Of a stretch of DNA of 64,000 nt, positions 54,800 to 64,000 are shown in pieces. The stretch is from Chelydra serpentina. Its lineage: Eukaryota; Chordata; Testudines; Chelydridae. The stretch lies in the NCBI GenBank assembly GCA_037349315.1, contig JBAIAC010000001.1:32984001-33048000 (forward strand), read 5' to 3'. A model generated the notes under the pieces. It made no database searches and had not been told where the DNA came from. It saw only the letters and a list, made by a program, of their open reading frames with translations. The stretch's first letter is position 1, and the number at the start of each line of letters is the position of its first letter. The translations under genes were made by a program, and so were the position numbers.

Positions 54800-56244
54800 A
54801 GCAGCGAGCAGAAGTGAGCAGTGTGTTGTCTCTGTGGTGATGGCGAGAGGTGGGGCGGCAAAGCCGGAAACCGTGAATGAACTCCTGGAGCACATGGTGT
54901 ATATCGCACCCTCCTCCCCTGTGGGATCTTGGACTGGCTCTTTAAGGGGTTTCATCGTGTGATCTAGGGGTAACTCCTTCCTGTGGACCACACCCTGCTG
55001 ATATGAGGGGGCTCAAACTCCATATGCCACCTGCTGCCTGGCAAGGGATAGTGGGGTGACAGTTGGGGCACCCTGTTGGGAGGGGATGTGGGAGCTGCTG
55101 AAGTACAAGTGGGAACCCCTGCTTGGGGGTTGGGGTGGGGCAGGGGAGCCCTGCTGGGAAAGCAGGGGACAAGGGCAGGTATGCTGGGGGTTGAGGAGCA
55201 TTTGTGGGAGTGCTGCTGGGGAGTGATTTTCAGAAGCGCAAGGACAAGGGAAGCACAGATCAGTTGGCCCCCTGCCTGGGGCCTTCACCACAAGGAGGCA
55301 GACCATGAGTTGTCAGTAGCTGTGATTTAAATGGCTGCCCTGTCAGGTTACATTTGCCTCCAAACTTACATTTCATGAAAGAAAGATGTTTATAAAACCT
55401 GAGGCGGATAGAAATATTCCTGTTTTTATTTTTGAATTTCCAATATCAGTATTTTACTTTACACAAATGAACACCCTCCTGCTGGATAGTGTCTGGAATG
55501 CAAAGATTGTGAATGGTTCAAAAAGACCAGATTTTCCCCAAAATCTGTCATTTGGCTACTTTATTGGCTATTTTCCTTATGCAATTTGTCAAAACTCCAG
55601 CCTTGACGTTGGCAACGCTGCCTACAATCCCATCCCTGCAGGCTTTGGAAAGAGGGGTGAAGAGCCCCTGGAGCTGCAGGAGCAGAGGTGAGGCTGTGGG
55701 AGCAGAACAGATGTGGGGAGCGGGAGAATAGGCAGATATGAGGGTGAGATCTCCTGCAATGGGGGCCAAAATCACCTTAACAAATTTGGGAGCACTGGCA
55801 ACCCTAATGGCCACATGCATGCACTGGGATGGGCAGGGGGAGTTCAAACATCGAAAGATAAGATTATTTTGTGTTTGGTTCCTTTTTCCCTTTCTTGAGT
55901 TTTCAGCCTTTGGGGTTGGCAATACTGCTATGTATACACCAGTGTTGAAGCAGATGGGCCTCTCACCCAGCCTGCTTCTGACACTGTACCTGGAGTGGGT
56001 GGGAGGCTCTCATCAGCTTCTCTGCTTCTGCCCCACTGCCTTATTCTTACCAGCTCCCTGCTCTTCAGGGATAGAACAATAGAGTCTAGTTGGGGGAGTA
56101 GGGTTTAGTTGGGGGCTTCATTGTAAATCTTGTAGGTGATGAGGGAAGGGGAGAGAGGGAGCTCACCAAATCCACTTCCTCACTCTGCCGTGACAGTCAC
56201 ATTGCCAGTCAGCTTGATATATTAGTAAATGGATGAACATGGAT
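54800..56244. other. No recognised gene; MITE traces
   Basis: GTTGGCAACGCTGCC near 55608 and ACTGGCAACCCTAATGG near 55793 look like ends of GGGTTGCCAAC-type MITEs. The overlapping short frames around 55386-55922 reflect this. Confidence 0.3.
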
Positions 56245-56512
56245 GGACAGGCAGCATAGTCTAGTGGATAAGGCACTGTGCTGGAACTCAGAAAACAGGA
56301 GTTCTATTCCTAGCTGTGCCACCAATGTGCTATGTGGCCGTAGGAAAGTCCCTTCCTCTCAGTTTCTACTCCCAACTATTGTCTATTTAGACTGTAAATT
56401 CTCTGGGGTAGGGACTGGCTCTTACTGTGTGTTTTTATGTACAGGACCTCGCACCTGGGGTTTCACTTGGGAACTCTACATGCTACTGTAATACAAATAA
56501 TAATAAACCTAT
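56245..56512 (+). repeat. MIR/CORE-SINE, near full length
   Basis: The tRNA-like head (AGGCAGCATAGTCTAGTGGA, then GAGTTCTATTCCTAGC) is followed by core (GCTATGTGGCCGTAGGAAAG), then TGTAAATTCTCTGGGGTAGG and an AT-rich tail (ACTGTAATACAAATAATAAT). Confidence 0.8.
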
Positions 56513-58249
56513 TGTGGTTCTATCAATATATTAAGGCTTGATCCATCCTGGGCAGATACTTCTGCACAGATGGTTCAATAGCTGTTGGTTTGCTCAATCA
56601 CCAAGAATTCAAAACATCTCTGGTGTGTTAAAAATATTTTCAGAGATTACATCAGTGATGAGTCCCTGAGGCTGGGAGTTCCAACTGTTGCCTAAGAAAA
56701 GCACTTGCATGCACAATGGGCTACTATGCAGTGGAAGCAACCCTGGGGGTAAGGGCAGATTGAAGTAGGATCTTTGGGATCCAGGCCTCAAGGTTAGAGG
56801 GGCCCTGGAGTGAGCACTGAGTCAGAGACTGATTATCAGGCAGCAGAGATTGCAGCAGGCTGTTTGGCTGTCAGGGGCAGAATGAGTGGGCTGATTCACA
56901 TGGAAGGAAGATTGAGGATTTAGGAATGGAAGGATAACAAGGGTCCCCATAGGTGTGGGTTTATGAGGAGGGAAAATCTCTCTCCGGGGGAAATTTTGAG
57001 GAAGGGTCTGAAATTACGGTAGATCCATCCCCCCACCCCACCCCGTTTAGCCTTACTTTGTCCTCTTACTTAGTTTCAGCCTGTGGGGCTTCATGTTGTC
57101 ATGGGGAGATGCTCAGTCTCCTGCTAGTGGGAGCAATTTGACTGGTGCTTATGCCTATTTTTCCTAACAGCTTCAGAAGTAAATGATGAGCACAGAGGGT
57201 AACTGAGGTTGTAGTGAGGAAAACAGCTGTCCCCAGTGAAAGGCTAAGTGAAAAATGAGACCTCACTCAATTAGTCTAATCTCCTGAGTTCCTCCCTGGG
57301 GATGACAAGATTCTCTTTGGTTTATGTCTTTATTTGGGACAATGTATGTTTAAAAGCCTACTTTCTTTGGCATATCAAGGAAACAAGGTTTTTAAAATAA
57401 CGTTTAAATCAGTATCTCATTAATGCTAGCAGCAGAGCTTATAAATCATATTTATACTGTAATGAACTGGTAGTGAGTGGCTGCCCTCTTTGGGCTAGAT
57501 TCAGAACTACATAAATGTCAACCCTTATACTGCAAATAGCTAATGGAGAGTCTCTTTTTGCTCAAGTGGTATAAATTGGGTTAGGTGTATACAGCTGGTT
57601 TGTTTTGAACAGGAGGATCTGAATTCTATTCACCCTGAAGTTCCAAGCGGAAATGGTAGGAGCAGAGGGTCAGTTGCAAAGGCCTAGTAGCAATGTGCTA
57701 TTCATATCTTAGATTATTGATGTTTAGAAAATGAATTTCATTTTCACCATTTTGTGCTATTTGTTGGCATTCTGCCTTCCACTCAGCTGGGCAGTATAAC
57801 TAGTCAGTTCCACTTTCTGGTTCTCCAGGTGTAGCACCGTGTGGCAGTGTTTGTGTTGCATACACTATGGGAAAATGGCTACATTTTACAAAGCTGGGTT
57901 GTAGGGCTGATCTTTATTAAGTGCTCTCTGGTGCCACTGTTATTTGCTAACTTTTTTTCAGTCAAGATGGGCCAGAGCTTGCAATGTTCGGATTTGGATC
58001 AGGGTCCAAAATTCACCAAAGGTCTGGGGATTTTAGGTCCATAGTTCTGGTTTAAGTTAATCTCTGCTTCTTCAGACAGAGATTGTTACAGGCAAGCTGG
58101 AATTCAGCAGAGAGATTCAGAAGAGGCTTGGGAGGTGGGGAATAACAGAGGCAAGAACAAGCTTTTTGAAGCCCAGCATCATGGTAAATCCAGAACTAGC
58201 TCCTCAAACTTCATCAACCCTCCAAGCAATGTATGAGCCCAACCTGTAC
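56513..58249. other. No recognised gene
   Basis: Only short frames. An acceptor-like TTACTTAGTTTCAG ends near 57078 but no open exon follows. Confidence 0.3.
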
Positions 58250-58455
58250 CAAGGGCTTGTACACACTGGGGATTTTTCCACCAGTGTACTACACTAACAT
58301 AGCTACATCAGCGCAACCCCCTAGCATAGATGCCCTGCGCCTGTGTAAAAAGTGACATGTATGGGTTAAGTCATACCAGCGCAAGTGACTTATTACACCA
58401 CTGCAGTGCATTTACACTCAGGGTTCGCACTAGTGTGGCCACCGTGATGAAGTAC
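58250..58455. mobile_element. MITE with TACACACTGG ends
   Basis: GGGCTTGTACACACTGGGGA opens it. ACCGTGATGAAGTACACTGG closes it. Internal words ACATAGCTACATCAGCGCAA and ATACCAGCGCAAGTGAC are of the Harbinger-MITE style. Confidence 0.4.
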
Positions 58456-58978
58456 ACTGGTGCAGAAATCCCAAACAATTTGGGAGAAAAAAAGCAAAAC
58501 TTTTTGTCAACACAAACTAGACCTTTACCCAGTCCCATAAACAACCCTGGAAAAAATATTCATATACAAAGACATTTTGTTCATTCAAAAAGATTCAGAA
58601 ATGGGATTCGGTCATTCAAATACCTCTTGTTGCTTTCATGATAGTTAATAGAGCAGTCTGTAAAAATGTGGCTGACTGAACTGTTCCTCAGCATTGACTG
58701 ACTAATACGCTTAGGACGCGTGGCTAATATGTCACTGGATCTCAGTCATTTTCAGTGATGGAAAGGTATCCCAGAATACAGTAAATATTGCATTATACTC
58801 ATGATTTTCAACCTTTTTTCATTTGTGGACCCTTAAAACATTTCAAATGGAGGTATGGGCCCTTTTAGAAATCTTAGATATAGTCTGTGGACCTCCAGAG
58901 GTCTGCAGACTACAGGTTGAAAACCACTGTTCTATGGTAACAACAAACTTTCACGAACTCCTTAGACATAGTCTACAG

Positions 58979-59785
58979 CAGTGGTCCCCAACCTTTTTGT
59001 GGCCAAGAGCACATTCATGTTTTCAGAAGAGTGTGGCGGGCGCCAACAATTTTTCAAGACTTATTTTGTATTTGTACATTAAACAATATGAAAACCATCA
59101 TATTTAATATTACATAATATATGAATCCATAAGATAAAAAAAGGTAATTTTACATGTAAAAGGTATTAATTAAATTATTCGGCAATTATTCTTTCAGCTT
59201 ACCATGTGAATTTGCTCTTTTTTATTTACCTTTGGGGGGGGGGGGGCAGTTCTGGGCAGCGGAGAGGGAAGCCGCAGCCCCGTGCCTACCGGGGACAGAG
59301 AACACCGGCGCCCGCAGCCTGCAGCCTCGGAGTTGTCTGTCTCCGGCAGGCGCGGGGCTGTGGGGCAGCGTCGAGGGAAGCCGCGGCCCCACGCCTGCCG
59401 GGGACAGAGAACACCGGCGCCTGCAGCCCCGGAGTTCTCTGTCCCCGGCAGGCACGGGGCAGCGCAGAGAGAAGCTGCGGCCCCGTGCCTCCTGGGGACA
59501 GAGATCACCGGCGCCCGCAGCCCCGGAGTTCTCTGTTCCCGGGAGGCCAGGGCAGCGCGGAGAGAAGCCGCAGCCCCGCGCCTGCTGGGGACAGAGATCA
59601 CCGGCGCCCGCAGCCCGGCCTGCCGGGGACAGAGAACTCTGGGGCTGCGGGCGCCGGTGTTCTCTGTCCCCGGCAGGCCGGGGCAGCAGCTTCTCTCCCA
59701 TTCTGGACACTAGTTGGTGGGCGGGCGCCCATAAATGCCCTGGCGGGCGCCATGGTGCCCATGGGCACCGCGTTGGGGAGCACTG
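58979..59785. mobile_element. hAT-like transposon (inner) with GC-rich array
   Basis: Flanked by identical GTCTACAG (58971-58978 and 59786-59793). The ends CAGTGGTCCCCAACCTTTTT and GTTGGGGAGCACTG are inverted. The left part is AT-rich. The right part carries the tandem array 59265-59690. Confidence 0.9.
59265..59690. repeat. GC-rich tandem array, about 4 units of 93-108 bp
   Basis: Unit starts (GAAGCCGC/GAAGCTGC) are at about 59269, 59377, 59471 and 59564. Each unit contains CCGGGGACAGAGAAC-type words followed by their inverse GTTCTCTGTCCCCGG. A last partial copy lies in inverse. Open frames of 195-211 codons on both strands are by-products of the stop-poor sequence. Confidence 0.8.
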
Positions 59786-59832
59786 GTCTACAGACTCCCG
59801 GGGGTTCATGGACTACAGGCTGAAAAGCACTG

Positions 59833-61098
59833 CATTATACCATTTTAGGACACTAGGCATGGAATGATTTCCCATCACTAGCGTAATATCCTGCACATAG
59901 GGTTGTGCTACTGAAAGTAGTTTTCCTGAAAACTGTGTATCAACTGTTTGCAAGCTTTTTGAAATCCCAAATAGAAACCTCCTTAGCATTATAGTTCACG
60001 TTTTTAGTAGCTTTTCTGTGCCCTGTTTTATAAAAAGCTGGGGCCTGAGTGTTTCCTTTGTTTCTGTGTGTGGATAGAACCCAGACCTGGCACATCTGAG
60101 CTGTATGGAAGAGAGGAATACTTACTCTGTGATCCTCTGGAAACCCCTCTAAGAATGCATTGCAGATTTCAAATTCCAAGGGTGCGGGGATGGCTGCTCG
60201 CTGAGACATTATTCCCCACCTTCACCCCTGGCCTTAGCTCTGTGGGGGTAATTTACATAAGATCATACTGACCCAGCCAACATTTTCTTGTATTGTATCC
60301 TATTCTAAGTAAATCCACCTGAGGAGGAAACTGGGGGCAGTGGCTGTTAGGGACCACATGAGAACATGGCTCCTGAAGCAAGGATGAGGTACAGGCCCAG
60401 TGTCCCAAGATCCGTAGATAGAGGACAAAGAAGCGTCTTCACCCTCTCCAATAAAAAGATAAGGTGGAAGCCTGTGAATTGAAGCTCATGGAGTTACCTG
60501 TCCCCTATTCAGGTTTTTTCTGTGCAAGGGAGAATTTGACCCCTGATCATTAGCACATTTCTTTCAAGTAGAACTAAGGCTTTGTACATGTTCTCTGGGA
60601 TGTTGTCATCATTCTGAAGCACTTTCTGTAATCTCAGTCATGATTTCTTGTTTCTAAATATAAATTCTGGTCGCAGTACAGGGTAGATAAGAACGTTTCA
60701 TTCCAGGTTTGTGTACATTCCAATGTTATTTGTCTTTACTGGAGGGGCAAATAATACTTCACCTAAAAATAAAGTTGTTGTATTTTGTTGAGGTGTCTCT
60801 TAGTAACTTGATCTAGCATGTGTTTCAAGGAGTCCCAGAAAAGAATACGATAGAAATACAATAACTACTGAGCTCTACAAGAAACCAAAGCAGTCACTAC
60901 TTCGTTATGTGACTCTGTCAGGTCACACTGGGTAGCAACATTTCGGTTTTGTAAAAACAAGATTTTACAAAACCTAAAACTAATAGGAATATGGGGGTTT
61001 TTTTTTTTCCATTCCAACAAACTTTTTTTGTTTTGTTTTTAAAATAAATCAATATCCCCCTGCAGTATTTAGAACCCAAGCATGGCAACATTGGGTTA
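59833..61098. other. No recognised gene
   Basis: Nothing is recognised. Confidence 0.3.
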
Positions 61099-61850
61099 TG
61101 TGATGGGGTATATACTCCCATCCCGGCTTTAAATGGGGTTAATGTGGGCTGAGAGGCCAATTAACCCATCTGGTTAAACCTGGAGTATGGATCAGCCCCA
61201 ATTAAAGAGGAGTCCCAGCTGGGAGAAGAGCTGTGTGGTTGCTATAAAGGCAGGGAGTCTAGGGCAGAAGGGGGCTATAGGGGGAGAGGGAAGAATTTTA
61301 CAGTCATGCTCTGGGACTAGTATGTGGAGAGGCGGGTGTCAAAGAAGAAGCTTGGGGAAAGTTGGCCCTGGAATCCTCTCTTTTGTGTAGCAAAGTCTGG
61401 CAAGAAGCCAGGAGTGTCACAGAGGAGCCACCAAGGTGGAGAGAGCTCTGGACGGCATTCAGCTGAGGAATAGAAAGGGATGAAATGGCAAGCCTGAAGG
61501 GGGGCAGAAATTGGTTTAAGGTTACCCTTTTGATTTGAGATTTATTAGGGGATTCCCAGGGTGAGCCCCATGAGTCCTAGCCCTGAGATAAGGGTGAACT
61601 TAGAGCCTGTTGAAGAGGTCCGTTCACAGGCTTGGTAGAAAGGAGGACAGCAAGGAGTCTGGTGGCATGAAACTTGACTGCTCATCCTGCAGTCCCTAGT
61701 CTGGAACTCAATGCAGAGGGTGGGCCTGGGTTCCCCTAACACCCACTGGTAAGGTGGCATAAAGACCCTGAGAAGGGGGTGAAGTCCATGAGGCCCAGAA
61801 TCTGGGTGAAAGATCTTTTGTATGGACATCAAATTATTTGTTGGACTTTG
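61099..61850 (+). repeat. LTR-like promoter block
   Basis: Starts TGTGATGGGGTATATACTCC and holds GCTATAAAGGCAGGG (TATA) near 61240. It is similar in plan to the minus-strand block at 30525. The right boundary is unclear and no target duplication was found. Confidence 0.35.
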
Positions 61851-62759
61851 TTACCCTAGAAGGGCCCAAAAGCCGAGTCATACCACCATGGGATTGGACG
61901 GCCCGTCTGTAAGGGGTGCCAGCTATGAGGTAGCATGCCAGTGTTGAGTCCACCCTTCTATACGTGAGAACTTGCAAGTGAAACTGAGTAAAGTCTGAAC
62001 AGAAACAAAACCAACTAGAGAATAGCAAAACAAGAAAATGCAAAAGTAAATCTTGAGGAGAGAGCACAGGATATGTCTCTCCTGAGAGTTTAGCCTAATC
62101 AGAAAGAAAATGGCAGCCTGTCACAGATATACAGGAATAACTTGCCTCTGACAGCCTTCTGGGGGGGTACCCCCTTTAGTGATAGGCCTGAGGCCTGCAC
62201 TTTTTGCAAGGGGGAGTCTGCGCTCGCTACTCTGAGTCTGGACCTCGGTCTTCAGCACTCCTGTTTGTTTCTCACCATGGCTCCTTCAGCGAGTACAAAA
62301 GAGCTTGAATCCCTGTTGGAGACTTTACCCCTTTAGAAGCAATGCAATCAGCAGATATTTGCTGTGATAGAAAACAGTCTTTGTAAAGACGACAGCATTT
62401 ATTTTAGTCAACTGGAATACAGTATGTCGATTTCTCTGCTTAGAAAGAAAAAGGAAAGCTTACATGTCTGTACATGCTGGCAAAAACAACCTGCCTCTTT
62501 TGCCCCCAAATGTCTAGGATTTAAAAATATGTTCACACTTCAGTTCTTTGTTTCAAGTAGCAGTCACTCTGGTTTCACACATTCTCATTCTCTCTCTCTC
62601 TCTCTCTCTCGGCTGGCAGTCATTAGTGACCAGTCCTTAGTCTTCCATTGTTTCTCCAAGGTACCTTCATGTACATGTTCTTGATAGGCATGTCTGAGTT
62701 GGTATGAACTATCTGACCAAAACCCCTCTTATTTCCCTGTCCCAGAAAATACATTAACC
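61851..62759. other. No recognised gene; CT microsatellite
   Basis: A CT repeat lies at 62589-62610. Nothing else is recognised. Confidence 0.3.
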
Positions 62760-62985
62760 CCTTCAATCAGGGGCAACAAAAGCTCCCTGAAAGTGGGAGT
62801 GGGGGCCACTGGTGCCCGAACCCTGTCCCCACCACGCTGCCCCTTCTCCCCGAGGCCCCATCCTCACGCCACCTCTCCCCTCCCACTCCTCTCCCCCATC
62901 GCTTGCCCTTATGGCTGGTAAAAAGTGATGGGTCCATGCCCCTCTAGCCCCTCCCCCCTTCCAGCACCCCTTCCTTCAATCCCAG
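62760..62985. repeat. GC-rich repeat fragment related to 4410-5130
   Basis: CCTCTAGCCCCTCCCCCCTTCCAGCACCCC and the TGGTAAAAAGTGATGGGTCC region resemble the right end of the block at 4410-5130. Confidence 0.45.
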
Positions 62986-63069
62986 TAGGTAACAATAAAA
63001 AAAGTTAGTGGGTGAAACTGAGTCATGCCTATTTTCATAAAAATAATAGATTTTTCCCATGTTCTTCAT

Positions 63070-63230
63070 ACAGCCTGTCTCTGCATCAGACCTTCCGGCT
63101 GAGGATCTCAAAGCACTTTACAAACTAAGTAATATTTCACATTTCTAAAGTGTTCCCAGTGTCACACATTGAGGTGTTGCCAGAATCAGGATCCAGAACC
63201 CCTGATTCCAGTCCCTGTCACTAGATAATT
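63070..63230 (-). repeat. MIR-like fragment
   Basis: GAGGATCTCAAAGCACTTTA and CAGAACCCCTGATTCCAGTC are inverse MIR phrases. Confidence 0.55.
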
Positions 63231-64000
63231 TGCCTTTTTAAAACAAAATGTTGTCATTCATGTAAAAATGCAGGTAAGATTTCAATTATGTGTTCTAAGG
63301 TAAAAAATATTGAATGTCTCAATATATATCTGAATATCTAGTGTTGCACTAAAGATCAGAATGATGCTAGGGGAGACAAAATCAGATATTCAAGATAGCA
63401 GTGTGCAAAATTCTCAAATCACCACCCCCTAAATCTGTCTAGTAAAATTCTCATTGACTTCAATGCAAGCAGGATTGGATTTCACAAGAAAATGAGTATT
63501 TTGGAATTTTCAATCTGAATAAAAAGAAAATCCCACATCACTAAAATAATAAGTGTCCTTAATCTAATTATAGTTAAAATTAAGTTCAGGCAAAGTCCTC
63601 AAAATAGAAATACAAAGAGCTTATACTTCCACAAAGTACTACGGAAAATGAATGTAGAGCTGCCAAATTCTGCCTTCAAATACACAAACATTACTCTGAC
63701 TTTTGAGAATAGGCTTCAGGCCTTATGGTGCGCAACACATTGTGCAACTGAAATGAATGGAAAACATTGAAAAAGTAAATTACATGGAGCTCAGGATGTT
63801 TATTATCAAGATGAAAATGTTGGGCAAGCAAAAAATGACCAGTTACCTTGTGGGTGCGGGGGGGTTGAGGGAGGAGTTAGAGCAAAGACACAGTAAAATA
63901 TATGAACAACAGGATCAAAGCACAAAGTTAAAGTGTTTAAAAAAAAGGGGGGGGGCATTGAGGTAGGAGGAGGCAGAGAACAATCAGCAAAGCCATGAGC
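63231..64000. other. No recognised gene
   Basis: AT-rich DNA. Nothing is recognised. Confidence 0.3.

Larger units (their letters stand above)
58799..59832. mobile_element. hAT-like transposon (outer)
   Basis: Flanked by identical CATTATAC (58791-58798 and 59833-59840). The ends are TCATGATTTTCAACC and GGCTGAAAAGCACTG. An internal copy of the terminal phrase (GACTACAGGTTGAAAACCACTG without its first bases) at about 58912-58929 shows an internal duplication. A second hAT is inserted at 58979. Confidence 0.85.

Noticed and set aside
59206..59867. Open frames of 195-211 codons on both strands
   Set aside because: They overlap each other in a GC-rich tandem array within a hAT. All are repetitive by-products of missing stops, with no start context, domain or splice evidence.
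1..64000. CRISPR arrays, bacterial operons, phage
   Set aside because: No regularly spaced direct repeats with unique spacers and no prokaryotic gene layout. The DNA is vertebrate.

Overview
This is vertebrate, almost certainly turtle (cryptodiran), nuclear DNA. The main reason is a tRNA-derived SINE whose 3' tail resembles the CR1 LINE end (1686-1878, 15432-15614), the arrangement known for the tortoise Pol III SINE. It sits among CR1, L2 and L1-like LINEs, MIR/CORE-SINEs, hAT and PIF/Harbinger DNA transposons and a Gmr1-like Gypsy retrotransposon. A crocodilian or other sauropsid cannot be excluded without a search. No host protein-coding gene can be named. The window reads as intergenic or intronic DNA that is a deeply nested mosaic of mobile elements.

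Layout. 1-3560: Harbinger element A, cut by the window edge and decayed. 3563-5130: a CR1 end carrying a hAT that itself carries a second hAT, then GC-rich repeat. 5131-11059: mostly unrecognised, with a few exon-like islands. 11060-14175: an old CR1 on the minus strand, broken by a MITE, a hAT and a CR1 fragment. 16195-20260: Harbinger element B, nearly complete. 20261-25180: MIR, foldback MITEs and an LTR-like block. 25186-29704: a Gypsy element with GCACC target duplications, gag, protease and integrase but no reverse transcriptase or RNase H. 29710-30525: LTR-like promoter DNA. 31-48 kb: scattered MITEs, CR1, L2 and a U2 snRNA fragment. 48850-52800: a degraded L1-like LINE with three later insertions. 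54132-54383: a promoter-like island. 58799-59832: a hAT inside a hAT with a GC-rich tandem array. 61099-64000: LTR-like DNA and small repeats.

The most interesting observation concerns the two Harbinger elements. Both have the expected convergent pair, a DDE transposase and a Myb/SANT-like gene on opposite strands. Both also hold a third small gene of about 100 codons, nested inside the Myb-gene intron on the transposase strand. In both copies its ATG is the last codon of the first exon (ATG|GTGAGT), a short intron follows (131 and 112 bp), and the second exon opens in phase 0. The two proteins align (shared pattern D-I-x-L-L-R-M-x-R-E-x-R and A-A-[LI]-P-x-N-L-x-x-R-I) although the transposases are clearly diverged. 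All three element ends visible here also carry the same 10-bp subterminal motif GTATCCCACA reading inward. Together this suggests a three-gene Harbinger system whose third product I cannot assign to a known family.

Most boundaries were set by eye from terminal repeats and target-site duplications. Element classes rest on recognised motifs, not on database searches.
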